The translations under genes and the position numbers were made by a program. DNA of 10,123 nt from Pseudomonadota bacterium. Its GTDB lineage: Bacteria > Pseudomonadota > Gammaproteobacteria > Steroidobacterales > Steroidobacteraceae. The first letter of the stretch is position 1, and each line of letters begins with the position of its first letter. The notes beneath the pieces were generated by a model, which saw only the letters and a list, made by a program, of their open reading frames with translations, made no database searches and was not told where the DNA came from. The stretch is from positions 1 to 10,123 of the forward strand of contig QGUO01000101.1 in the NCBI GenBank assembly GCA_003242495.1. Direction: 5' to 3'. Positions 1-6,487 of the stretch are shown here, in pieces.

Positions 1-72
1 GGGCTTCGAGCTGGGCGAACGCCAGGTCGGCCGGCACGCCGGCCGACCTGGCGTTCGCCCAGCTCGAAGCCC
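1..72. repeat. Perfect 35-bp inverted repeat at the window edge
   Basis: Bases 1-35 are the exact reverse complement of bases 38-72, with only AC at 36-37 between the arms. The pairing starts at base 1, so its full length is unknown. The right arm reads as sensible protein in the frame of the FHA gene (DLAFAQLEALLAG), while the left arm is simply its antisense copy. This is the pattern of a fold-back chimera or assembly artefact at a contig end rather than a biological hairpin. Confidence 0.9.
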
Positions 73-1205
73 TGCTCGCAGGGCACAAGGCCGGGATCGA
101 CGGTCTGTTGCTGGCTGTGCCGGCCGGCTACACGCGCGAGCAGCTCGGCCTGCTGCTGGGGATCTGCAACGAAACCGGTCTCGAAGTGCGCGGCCTGGTG
201 GACGCCGGCGTGGCGGCCAGCGCCCTGGATCCGGCGCCGCCCCGGGTGCTGCATCTCGAGCTCGAGCTGCACCAGGCGTTGCTGACGGTGCTCGAGCAGC
301 CGGGGACGGCCGACACGGGGCTCAAGCGCGTGCGCTACGAGCGCGCGCCGCGGCAAGGCTGGCTTGCATTGCAGCAGGTCTGGGCGCAGCTGGTTGCCGA
401 AACGTTCATTCGCAAGACCCGTTTCGATCCCCTGCACGAAGCAGCCTCCGAGCAGCGCTTGTTCGATCGTATACCGGCCTGGCTCGAGGACCTGAAACAC
501 CACGAGACGCTCACGGTCGACATGCCGGTGGGGCCCGACACCTTGAGCGTCGAGGTGCCGCGCGAGGATTTCATCGGCGCGGCGCAGCCCTTCTATGCCG
601 AGTTGCTCAAGCTCGTGCAGGGCGCGCGCGCCGCAGGCGAGCGGGTCGAACTGCGGCTCTCGCATCTGTATGCCGACCTGCCCGGCTTTGCCGAGCGACT
701 GGCCACGCTGCGCGATTGTGCGGTGCGGGTGCTGCCGCCGGGTGCGGCCGCGCTGGGCGCGTTGCGGCACGCTGCGGCGATCGAGCGGCCGAGCGACTCA
801 TTGACGTTGGTCTGGCAGCTTCCCGTGGAGCGCGCGCCGGACGCGGCCGCGACGGGCGAGGAGGCGCAGACGCCGCCGCATCTGCGCCCCACTCATGTCC
901 TGTTCGGCGGACGGGCCTGGCGCATCGCGGAGCAGCCCCTGACGGTGGGTTGGGCGCCGGGCGCCGCGCGTGCGCTTACGCTGCCGGCGGCCGCACCGGG
1001 CGTCTCGCGGTCCCATTGCACGCTCGTGCGGCGCAACGGCGCGGTCTTCGTGGAGGACCACAGCACGTACGGCTCGTTCGTCAACGAGGAGCGTGTGCGC
1101 GGTCGAACCGCGCTGACCGTCGGCGACCGGCTGCGCCTGGGCTCGCCGGGGTTCACGCTCGATCTCATCCAGCTGGTGAACGACGATGGCACGCCGCAAG
1201 ACTGA
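3..1205 (+). CDS. Hsp70/actin-fold-like protein with C-terminal FHA domain (5' partial)
   Basis: The frame is open to the left edge, so the gene lacks its start; the TTG at 108 lies inside a conserved segment and is not a credible start. The stretch around nt 99-290 (LLLAVPAGYT, then GLEVRGLVDAGVAAS, then VLHLELELHQALLTVL) follows the order of ASKHA-fold (Hsp70/actin-like) proteins: a 'vPA' strand, a helix, an 'NEPTAAA'-like turn, and a beta-hairpin where the phosphate-2 loop should be. That loop lacks the usual Asp-Gly-rich signature, so ATPase activity is doubtful. The C-terminus (about nt 890-1180) is a good FHA domain, a phosphothreonine reader, with VSRSHC at 1002-1019, GSFVN at 1071-1085 and a final GDRLRLG. 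No membrane segment is seen, so it is probably cytoplasmic. Its end overlaps the next gene by 20 bases, indicating one operon. Codons before about nt 38 lie in a probable fold-back artefact. The FHA call is firm; the ASKHA call is moderate. Confidence 0.8.
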   Translation, partial: ASSWANARSAGTPADLAFAQLEALLAGHKAGIDGLLLAVPAGYTREQLGLLLGICNETGLEVRGLVDAGVAASALDPAPPRVLHLELELHQALLTVLEQPGTADTGLKRVRYERAPRQGWLALQQVWAQLVAETFIRKTRFDPLHEAASEQRLFDRIPAWLEDLKHHETLTVDMPVGPDTLSVEVPREDFIGAAQPFYAELLKLVQGARAAGERVELRLSHLYADLPGFAERLATLRDCAVRVLPPGAAALGALRHAAAIERPSDSLTLVWQLPVERAPDAAATGEEAQTPPHLRPTHVLFGGRAWRIAEQPLTVGWAPGAARALTLPAAAPGVSRSHCTLVRRNGAVFVEDHSTYGSFVNEERVRGRTALTVGDRLRLGSPGFTLDLIQLVNDDGTPQD

Positions 1206-2280
1206 GCCGATGAGCATGTCGTTCCTCGACGTGATCTGCTGCGGCTTCGGCGCGGTGGTGCTGTTCTACACCATCATCGCCGCCCAGGCGGGCGTGCAGC
1301 GCTCACAAGCGAACGAGGCGCTGCAGTCGGAGGTCGACCTGCTCGAGTATGAAGTGCTCGAGGGCTACAAGAATCTCGCGCTCATCCGCAACGCGCTCGA
1401 GCGCACGCAGCCGGACGCCGAGCGCACCGAAGGGCTTGCGGCGCGCATCCTGCGCGAGACCGAGGAGCTCAAGGTGCAGCTCGCCGAGGCGGAGGGCACC
1501 ACGCTTTCGCGGCGCGAAGCCATCGAGCGCCTCAAGGCGGATCTGAAATCGCTGGAGGAGGGTGCGCGACGCCTGGAGGCGGGCGCCAAGAGCGAGGGGT
1601 CGCCCGGGCGCCAGACGCGCAGCTTCGTGGGGGATGGCGATCGCCAGTACCTCACCGGATTGAAGGTCGGGGGCGAGCGCATCCTGTTGCTGGTCGACGC
1701 CTCGGCGAGCATGCTCGACGAGACCGTGGTCAATGTCATCCGCCTGCGCAACATGCCCGAGGCGCGCAGGCTGCTCGCGCCCAAGTGGCAGCGCACGACC
1801 TCCATCGTCGACTGGCTGGCCGCACAGCTGCCGACGGGCAGCCGGTACCAGATCTATTTGTTCAACACCAGGGCGTGGCCCGCCGTGGAGGGCAGCGACG
1901 GCAAGTGGCTCGACGTGGAGGACATCGAGCAGATGAACCAGGCGTTGAGCGCCGTCCGCCAGACGGTGCCCAAGGATGGCACCAGCCTGGAGAATGCATT
2001 TTCGGCGCTGTTCGCGCTCAACCCGCAGCCCGACAGCGTCATCCTGATTACCGACGGGCTGCCGACCCAGGGAGGCTCCGCGCCGTTGCTGCGCCGGACC
2101 ATCGATGGCGCCGGGCGTCTGCGGCTGTTCGAGCGCGCCATCGCCAAGTACCCGCGGGACGTGCCGCTCAACGTCATTCTTCTCCCCATGGAGGGCGATC
2201 CGTCCGCCCCGAGCGCAATGTGGATGGCCAGCCGGCGCACGGGCGGCTCGTTCATGATTCCGTCGAGGGACTGGCCATGA
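1186..2280 (+). CDS. Membrane-anchored VWA-domain protein (first of two)
   Basis: The protein has 364 residues. A short basic N-terminus (ARRK) precedes the motif MSMSFLDVICCGFGAV at residues 9-24 and a hydrophobic run to about residue 33. This should form one membrane anchor with the rest in the periplasm, a topology like ExbD/TolR. Residues 40-135 are Glu/Arg/Leu-rich and probably coiled coil. A VWA domain fills about 165-350 with an intact metal-ion site (MIDAS): DASAS at 171-175, Thr266 in DGTS, and Asp290 in ITDG. VWA domains of this kind bind protein partners through a divalent metal. The ATG at 1186 was chosen because GGTGA (1175-1179) sits 6 bases upstream and because the next gene also has basic residues before the same motif; the ATG at 1210 would remove them. 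It overlaps the FHA gene by 20 bases and is followed 10 bases later by its paralogue. The substrate or partner is unknown. Confidence 0.9.
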   Translation: MARRKTEPMSMSFLDVICCGFGAVVLFYTIIAAQAGVQRSQANEALQSEVDLLEYEVLEGYKNLALIRNALERTQPDAERTEGLAARILRETEELKVQLAEAEGTTLSRREAIERLKADLKSLEEGARRLEAGAKSEGSPGRQTRSFVGDGDRQYLTGLKVGGERILLLVDASASMLDETVVNVIRLRNMPEARRLLAPKWQRTTSIVDWLAAQLPTGSRYQIYLFNTRAWPAVEGSDGKWLDVEDIEQMNQALSAVRQTVPKDGTSLENAFSALFALNPQPDSVILITDGLPTQGGSAPLLRRTIDGAGRLRLFERAIAKYPRDVPLNVILLPMEGDPSAPSAMWMASRRTGGSFMIPSRDWP

Positions 2281-2283
2281 GGA
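2278..2283 (+). promoter_or_regulatory. Ribosome binding site of the second VWA gene
   Basis: TGAGGA combines the stop codon of the first VWA gene with a GAGGA Shine-Dalgarno core, 7 bases before the ATG at 2291. This supports that start and coupled translation. Confidence 0.6.
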
Positions 2284-2290
2284 CCCTGGC

Positions 2291-3382
2291 ATGAGCGGCG
2301 TCACCCGCCGGCGTGCCCGGCGCTCCGCGGACGTAATGAGCCTGTCCTTCCTGGACGTGATCTGCTGCGGGTTCGGCGCGGTCATCCTGCTGTTGGTGCT
2401 CACCGAGGTCGGCGAGCCCATCGTGCTCGAGCAATCGCGCGTCGATCTCGAGGGCCGCGTGATCGAGCTCGAGAAGGAGCTCGAGGAAATCCGCGGCACC
2501 ACGGTGGTGTTGAACCGGGAGTTGGAGACGCGCAAGGAGCAGCTCGCGCGGGAGCGTGAGTATCTCGCACGCCTGCGCGGCGATCTGAGCGAGCTGCGCG
2601 GTCGCTACGAGGCGTCGCGGCGCGAGGCCGACGTGGTCAACGAGATCGAAGGCAGGCTGGTGTCCGCGCAGCAATCGCTCACCGAGGAAATGAAACGCCT
2701 GCTGGGCCGGGACTTCCGGCGTCAGAAGGACGACGCCATCGGCGGCGTGCCGGTCGACAGCGAGTACATCATTTTCATCATCGATACCTCGGGCAGCATG
2801 TTCAACTATGCCTGGCCGCTGCTGCTGGTGAAGGTCGAGGAGATTCTGAACGCCCATCCGCAGGTCAAGGGCTTTCAGGTGATGAACGACGAGGGGAACT
2901 ACATGTTCTCCGGCTATCGCGGCAAGTGGATTCCCGACACGCCGGCACAGCGCAAGACCGTGCTCGATCGGCTGCGCACCTGGAATGCGTTCTCGAACTC
3001 GAGCCCGGTCGAAGGCATTGTAGAGGCGATTCGCACCTACTACTCGGCAGACAAGAAGATCAGCCTTTATGTCATGGGCGATGAGTTCACGGGTTCTTCC
3101 ATCGACTCGGTCGTCAGGAGTGTCGACGTGATCAACCGCGAGGACGCCACGGGCGAGCGCCGCGTGCGCATTCATGCCATCGGTTTCCCGGTGCGCCCCG
3201 ATGCGCCGCAATACACCAGCATCCGTTTCGCCACCCTGATGCGCATTCTCTGCGAGCGCAATGGTGGCGCGTTCGTCGGCCTGAACGAGCCGGAGCAGCG
3301 CGGCGGTCCCCGATTCCGGATCGGCTCGCTGGCGCCTGCCGTCGAACGCCCGCCGCAGCCATCAACGTCGAGGTCCACTTGA
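2291..3382 (+). CDS. Membrane-anchored VWA-domain protein (second of two)
   Basis: This 363-residue protein has the same architecture as the preceding gene. It has an Arg-rich N-terminus (RRRARR, residues 6-11), then MSLSFLDVICCGFGAV at 16-31 continuing into a hydrophobic segment to about 37, then a charged coiled coil at about 44-145, then a VWA domain from about 158. The MIDAS is DTSGS at 165-169 and the later acidic position is Asp264 (VMGDEF). The usual threonine appears replaced by serine (NSSP, 236-239), so metal binding may differ from the first VWA protein. Outside the anchor the two proteins have diverged strongly, including a different loop layout, so this is an old duplication or two recruited VWA domains on one anchor type. 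The SD sequence GAGGA (2279-2283) overlaps the previous stop codon, 7 bases before the ATG, which indicates translational coupling. The stop (TGA 3380-3382) overlaps a possible TTG start of the following lipoprotein gene. Confidence 0.9.
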   Translation: MSGVTRRRARRSADVMSLSFLDVICCGFGAVILLLVLTEVGEPIVLEQSRVDLEGRVIELEKELEEIRGTTVVLNRELETRKEQLAREREYLARLRGDLSELRGRYEASRREADVVNEIEGRLVSAQQSLTEEMKRLLGRDFRRQKDDAIGGVPVDSEYIIFIIDTSGSMFNYAWPLLLVKVEEILNAHPQVKGFQVMNDEGNYMFSGYRGKWIPDTPAQRKTVLDRLRTWNAFSNSSPVEGIVEAIRTYYSADKKISLYVMGDEFTGSSIDSVVRSVDVINREDATGERRVRIHAIGFPVRPDAPQYTSIRFATLMRILCERNGGAFVGLNEPEQRGGPRFRIGSLAPAVERPPQPSTSRST

Positions 3383-3408
3383 ACCGACTGTTGCAACCAG
3401 GCGCGGTC

Positions 3409-4458
3409 ATGCGTCGACTGTGTGCTGCACTCGCGGGAGCGATCCTGGCGGGGCTCGTGGCCGGCTGCGGTCCGGTGAAGCTGGTGGCCACCGCGGACAT
3501 TCCGACGCCGCTCATCTCGCGGCTGCCGTTCGCCGTCGCGCTGTACATTCCGAAGGAATTCTCGGAATACGTGCACGAGGAGGAGCGCTGGAGCACCAAG
3601 TGGAACGTCGATCTCGGCGCGGCGCAGGCCGATGGGCTCACCCGGCTGCTGACCGCCATGTTCGAGCGCGTCGAGCGGGTGGATTCGATCAATGAGGGCA
3701 CGCAGTTGGGCTCCGACATCCGTGCCATTCTCGAGCCGAGCATCGAGGAATATGCGTTCGTCACGCCGCGCGATGCCGGCAGCACGCCATTCTTCGCTGT
3801 GAGCATCCGCTACCGCGTCAATGTCTACACGCCGGATGGCAAGCTCGCCGACTCGTGGGGATTCACCGGCTACGGCACGGCGCCTTCGCAGGGCTTGTCG
3901 AGCGTGGCGCCCCTGGCGCGCGCGACCTCGCTCGCGATGCGTGATGCCGGTGCGAAGCTTGCGGTCGAGTTCCGTGAGCAGGCCATCGTGCGCGGGCTGA
4001 TGCCGGCGCCCGAGCCCGAGGAAGGCGGCGAGCAGGCGGGCGGCGAGGCGTCGCAAGCGTCGGGCCGACCGTCAGACACGTTGGGGACCGCATCGCCGCC
4101 GGCGTCCACGGACGAACCATCCTCGCAGCCGTCGCCCGGCGCCACGCCGCCCGAGCCGGCCGCCGCGCCGACGTCCGGCGGCAATCCCGCACACTCTCCG
4201 GCGCCGCAAGAGACCGAACCCCCGCCGCCCCAGGAAGACGCCCCGGGCGAGCACACGCCGGCCGCCGGCGAGCCCTCCGGACAAGGGCAAGGCGCGCGCG
4301 AGCAGGCCAGCCCCCCGCAGCCGTCCGAAAACCACGGATCACGGAATCCGGAAACACAGAGTCCGGAAGTACAGAATCCCGAGCCGCCGGAGGGTGGTCC
4401 CGAACCGGCGACCGGGCGCGAACCGCCGCAAGCGGAGGTCGCGCCGTTGGCCCGGTGA
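3409..4458 (+). CDS. Outer-membrane lipoprotein with long Pro/Glu-rich tail
   Basis: The protein has 349 residues from the ATG. MRRL, a hydrophobic stretch and LVAGC form a lipoprotein signal peptide with the lipidated cysteine at residue 20; the next residue is Gly, not Asp, which favours the outer membrane. The alternative TTG at 3379, overlapping the previous TGA, adds ten residues (MNRLLQPGAV) before the basic region. I prefer the ATG because it gives a normal-length signal, but the TTG cannot be excluded. Residues about 21-195 look like a compact alpha/beta domain, with AVALYIPKEF near the start and a later run of beta strands, SIRYRVNVYTPDGKLADSW. I do not recognise the family. From about residue 198 (nt 4000) to the end it is low-complexity Pro/Glu/Gly/Ala/Gln-rich and probably disordered; it could cross the periplasm or bind a partner. 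It is the last gene of the operon and converges with the DUF5666-like gene, with 11 bases between stops. Confidence 0.85.
   Translation: MRRLCAALAGAILAGLVAGCGPVKLVATADIPTPLISRLPFAVALYIPKEFSEYVHEEERWSTKWNVDLGAAQADGLTRLLTAMFERVERVDSINEGTQLGSDIRAILEPSIEEYAFVTPRDAGSTPFFAVSIRYRVNVYTPDGKLADSWGFTGYGTAPSQGLSSVAPLARATSLAMRDAGAKLAVEFREQAIVRGLMPAPEPEEGGEQAGGEASQASGRPSDTLGTASPPASTDEPSSQPSPGATPPEPAAAPTSGGNPAHSPAPQETEPPPPQEDAPGEHTPAAGEPSGQGQGAREQASPPQPSENHGSRNPETQSPEVQNPEPPEGGPEPATGREPPQAEVAPLAR
4345..4389 (+). repeat. In-frame 15-nt tandem repeat in the lipoprotein tail
   Basis: Three imperfect 15-nt units (4345-4359, 4360-4374, and a degenerate third at 4375-4389) encode NPETQ, SPEVQ and NPEPP. The repeat is a whole number of codons and keeps the frame of the lipoprotein gene. 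Confidence 0.65.
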
Positions 4459-4469
4459 ACGACCGGCGC

Positions 4470-4751
4470 TCAGACCTCGTCGAGCTCGATCTCCGTCGCC
4501 AGCAGCCGGTCGCCGTCGCGCACGAAATCGACTTCGAGCCTCGTGCCGACCTCGACGGACTCCAGGCCCTTCAGCCCGTCCTCGTAGCGCGTCCGCTCGT
4601 CGGTATGAATCGTCGTGCCCTGGATGACGAGCGTGCCGGCATCGGGATCCACGGCATCCACGGTTCCCTCGATGTCCTCCGCGCCGGCAGCCGCTGACAG
4701 CACCAGCGTCGCTGCGACGACCATGATCGGGGCTGGGCCTATGCGCTTCAT
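4470..4751 (-). CDS. Small secreted DUF5666-like protein
   Basis: This 93-residue protein has a Sec signal peptide: MKR, a hydrophobic core, and a likely cleavage after AAAGA at residue 24. The mature part is about 69 residues and reads as short beta strands: IEGTVDAVDPDAGTLVI, then IHTDERTRYEDG, then VEVGTRLEVDFV, then LLATEIEL. This matches the small OB-like beta-barrel pattern of DUF5666 proteins, whose molecular role is not established. It is strongly acidic, as expected for the periplasm. The SD sequence GGAGAG (complement of 4757-4762) lies 5 bases before the ATG and fixes the start. It is the last of three minus-strand genes, 181 bases after the M23 peptidase, and may have its own promoter there. 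The family assignment is from pattern only. Confidence 0.8.
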   Translation of the reverse strand: MKRIGPAPIMVVAATLVLSAAAGAEDIEGTVDAVDPDAGTLVIQGTTIHTDERTRYEDGLKGLESVEVGTRLEVDFVRDGDRLLATEIELDEV

Positions 4752-4804
4752 GGGAACTCTCCGTTGGCTCGATTCTCACGAACGAACCGCACGGAGCTTG
4801 GTTC

Positions 4805-4866
4805 CGGCCGGGACGTTCGCGGGCCGCCCGAGCGTCGCATGCCTCGGGCGTCGAACGTGCCGGCTG
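4805..4866. repeat. Long imperfect inverted repeat between the M23 and DUF5666-like genes
   Basis: Three nested stem segments share one axis. CGCCCGAG (4825-4832) pairs with CTCGGGCG (4843-4850), ACGTTCG (4813-4819) with CGAACGT (4852-4858), and GCCGG (4807-4811) with CCGGC (4860-4864). They are separated by a 5:1 bulge and one mismatch, and the loop is 10 bases. No T-run follows on either strand, so it is not a standard intrinsic terminator; it may be an RNA structure or a repeat element. Confidence 0.7.
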
Positions 4867-4870
4867 GGCG

Positions 4871-4904
4871 CCGTGGTCGGACCACGGTGCGGCATCGCGC
4901 CGCA
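4871..4904. repeat. Two adjacent perfect hairpins downstream of the M23 gene
   Basis: CCGTGGTC and GACCACGG with one base between occupy 4871-4887. They are followed directly by TGCGGC and GCCGCA with a 5-base loop at 4888-4904. They begin 28 bases beyond the M23 peptidase stop (minus strand), where a transcription end or an mRNA 3'-stabilising structure would lie. No U-tract is present. Confidence 0.6.
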
Positions 4905-4932
4905 CGCGCTGGCTCACCCGGCGCGGCAGCCA

Positions 4933-6303
4933 TCAGCCGGCCGCGCCGGCCTCACGCAGCTTGCGCAGGATGCGATCCTGCACCCACTGCGGGCTCCACC
5001 AGTCGATCGGTGTGACGGGATTGCCGCCGAGCAGGATGGTGAAGTGCAGGTGGTCGCCCACCGCCAGACCGGTGGTGCCGCTGCGGCCGAGCTGCTGGTT
5101 GATGGCGACGCTGTCACCCACCGCGACGCTGATCGAAGACAGGTGCGCGTACAGCGACTGCAGCCCCATGCCGTGATCGAGGATCACGCAGTTGCCATAG
5201 ATGCCGAGCCACCCGGCGAACAACACCCGCCCGTGGTTCGCCGCAAGCACGGGGGCGGCTGCCGTGGACGCCAGATCGAAGCCGAGGTGCGTCTGATGGT
5301 CGATGTCCTCGCCCTTGTAGACGTAGGTGCGCTGGTCGGCGAAGCCGGCCTCGACCGCCGTGTTGATGAGCTGCTTGAACGGGCCCTGCCACAGGATCTG
5401 CGGCGCGGTCTCCCGGGCGAGCGCGGCGATGGTGGCGTCGTTCTGCCGGCGCAGGTCACGGTTGATGCGCAGGTACGAGGCGAGCAGGTCCGACGGGTCA
5501 TCCACTTTGAATTCCGTCGACTGCGCCAGGATCGAGGGCACCACCTTGGCGAGGAAACGGTCGTCGACCTGGATGCGGCTCTTGCGGAAGCTCTTCGGGA
5601 ACACCCGATAGTCGAACGTGGTGCGCGCTTCGTTGCCGAGCTCGTCGCGCGCGAAGACCTCGATGGGGGTGTTCACGTCCTGATTCCACAACAGGGCGAA
5701 AAAGGCGACGCGCAGCGCGGGATCGGCGTTTTCTATGCCGGCGCCCGAGGCCGGGAAGCCCGCGTACTCCCGGTCGCCCACCCGCACGCCCGATTGCGCG
5801 TCCGCCGGCTGGACGCGATAGACGACCATCTCCGAGCCGCCGTGATTGATGTAATGATGCGTGGAGTACACGGCGATCTGCGGCGGGCGCAGGCGCACCT
5901 CGATGTCGTGCTCGAGGGTCGCGGTCGCCTCTCGGTAACCGAACAGTACCGGGCGCGATGCCGTCACGACGATGCGCGCCGCGCCAGCCTCGAGCTCGGG
6001 GAACTCGCGCTTGCCGATGGCACGCTTCAGCACCAGGCGATGCTCGCCGTCTTGCTCGAGCTGTGCCGCGTCGTCGGCGAGATCGAACACCGGGAAGCGC
6101 GTGCCGTTCTGCTCGAGCGCGACTTCGAGCGACGCCAGCTTGCCGCGCGGCGTCTCGATGGCGAGATCGAGCTCGCCCGTCTGGCCGATCGCCGTCTCGG
6201 GGCCGGCAAGCACCAGCATGGGGCCTTCGGCGCCACCGGCATGGAACCAGGCCGCGCCGGCGCCGATGCCGAGCAGCACGATCAAGATCAAGAATTTCCG
6301 CAT
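4933..6303 (-). CDS. M23-family (LytM) metallopeptidase, membrane-anchored or secreted
   Basis: The protein has 456 residues. The N-terminus (MRKFLILIVLLGIGAGAAWF) is a signal anchor or uncleaved signal. Residues about 25-300 are an uncharacterised beta-rich, probably Ig-like region with a helical part near 285-310. The C-terminal LytM domain has a full zinc site: His339 and Asp343 in HLGFD, His387 in YAHL, and His418/His420 in HLHF. With intact ligands it is likely an active peptidoglycan endopeptidase cutting stem-peptide cross-links, unlike the degenerate EnvC/NlpD activators. The length and N-terminal domain resemble the large M23 proteins of proteobacteria that carry extra periplasmic domains. 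The SD sequence AGGAAG (complement of 6312-6317) lies 8 bases before the ATG and supports the start. It is 184 bases after the TPR/TonB gene on the same strand. The peptidase call is firm; the substrate is inferred from the family. Confidence 0.93.
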   Translation of the reverse strand: MRKFLILIVLLGIGAGAAWFHAGGAEGPMLVLAGPETAIGQTGELDLAIETPRGKLASLEVALEQNGTRFPVFDLADDAAQLEQDGEHRLVLKRAIGKREFPELEAGAARIVVTASRPVLFGYREATATLEHDIEVRLRPPQIAVYSTHHYINHGGSEMVVYRVQPADAQSGVRVGDREYAGFPASGAGIENADPALRVAFFALLWNQDVNTPIEVFARDELGNEARTTFDYRVFPKSFRKSRIQVDDRFLAKVVPSILAQSTEFKVDDPSDLLASYLRINRDLRRQNDATIAALARETAPQILWQGPFKQLINTAVEAGFADQRTYVYKGEDIDHQTHLGFDLASTAAAPVLAANHGRVLFAGWLGIYGNCVILDHGMGLQSLYAHLSSISVAVGDSVAINQQLGRSGTTGLAVGDHLHFTILLGGNPVTPIDWWSPQWVQDRILRKLREAGAAG

Positions 6304-6360
6304 CGAAAGGTCTTCCTGTTCGAGATCAAACCAAAAAGAGTTCGCAGCCGTGGAACGTGC

Positions 6361-6448
6361 CGGGCACGGTGCCCGCGCGCCATCATGCTCCGGGACAGCG
6401 CCTGCACCGGGCGTGTATCGCCCGGCCGACGCCGCACCCCTGCGGGTG
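6361..6448. repeat. Cluster of three short hairpins between the TPR and M23 genes
   Basis: The hairpins are CGGGCAC/GTGCCCG (6361-6375, 1-base loop), CCGGGCG/CGCCCGG (6407-6425, 5-base loop) and CACCC/GGGTG (6435-6448, 4-base loop). They lie in the 184-base gap after the TPR gene. No T-run follows, so factor-independent termination is not supported; attenuation or 3'-end protection is possible. Confidence 0.55.
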
Positions 6449-6487
6449 TGTCGCTGGATTGCGACCCCGGACTTCTCCGGCCGCCGC

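Noticed and set aside
108..110. TTG as start codon of the FHA gene
   Set aside because: The frame is open to the left edge and the codons before it (DLAFAQLEALLAG onward) continue the same domain.
1303..3211. Long open frames on the minus strand across the two VWA genes
   Set aside because: They overlap two firmly assigned VWA genes, have Arg/Ala/His/Gly-rich translations without motifs, and follow from high GC at third codon positions.
4871..4904. Intrinsic terminator of the M23 gene
   Set aside because: The hairpins are strong but no T-run follows on the minus strand, so only an inverted-repeat call is made.
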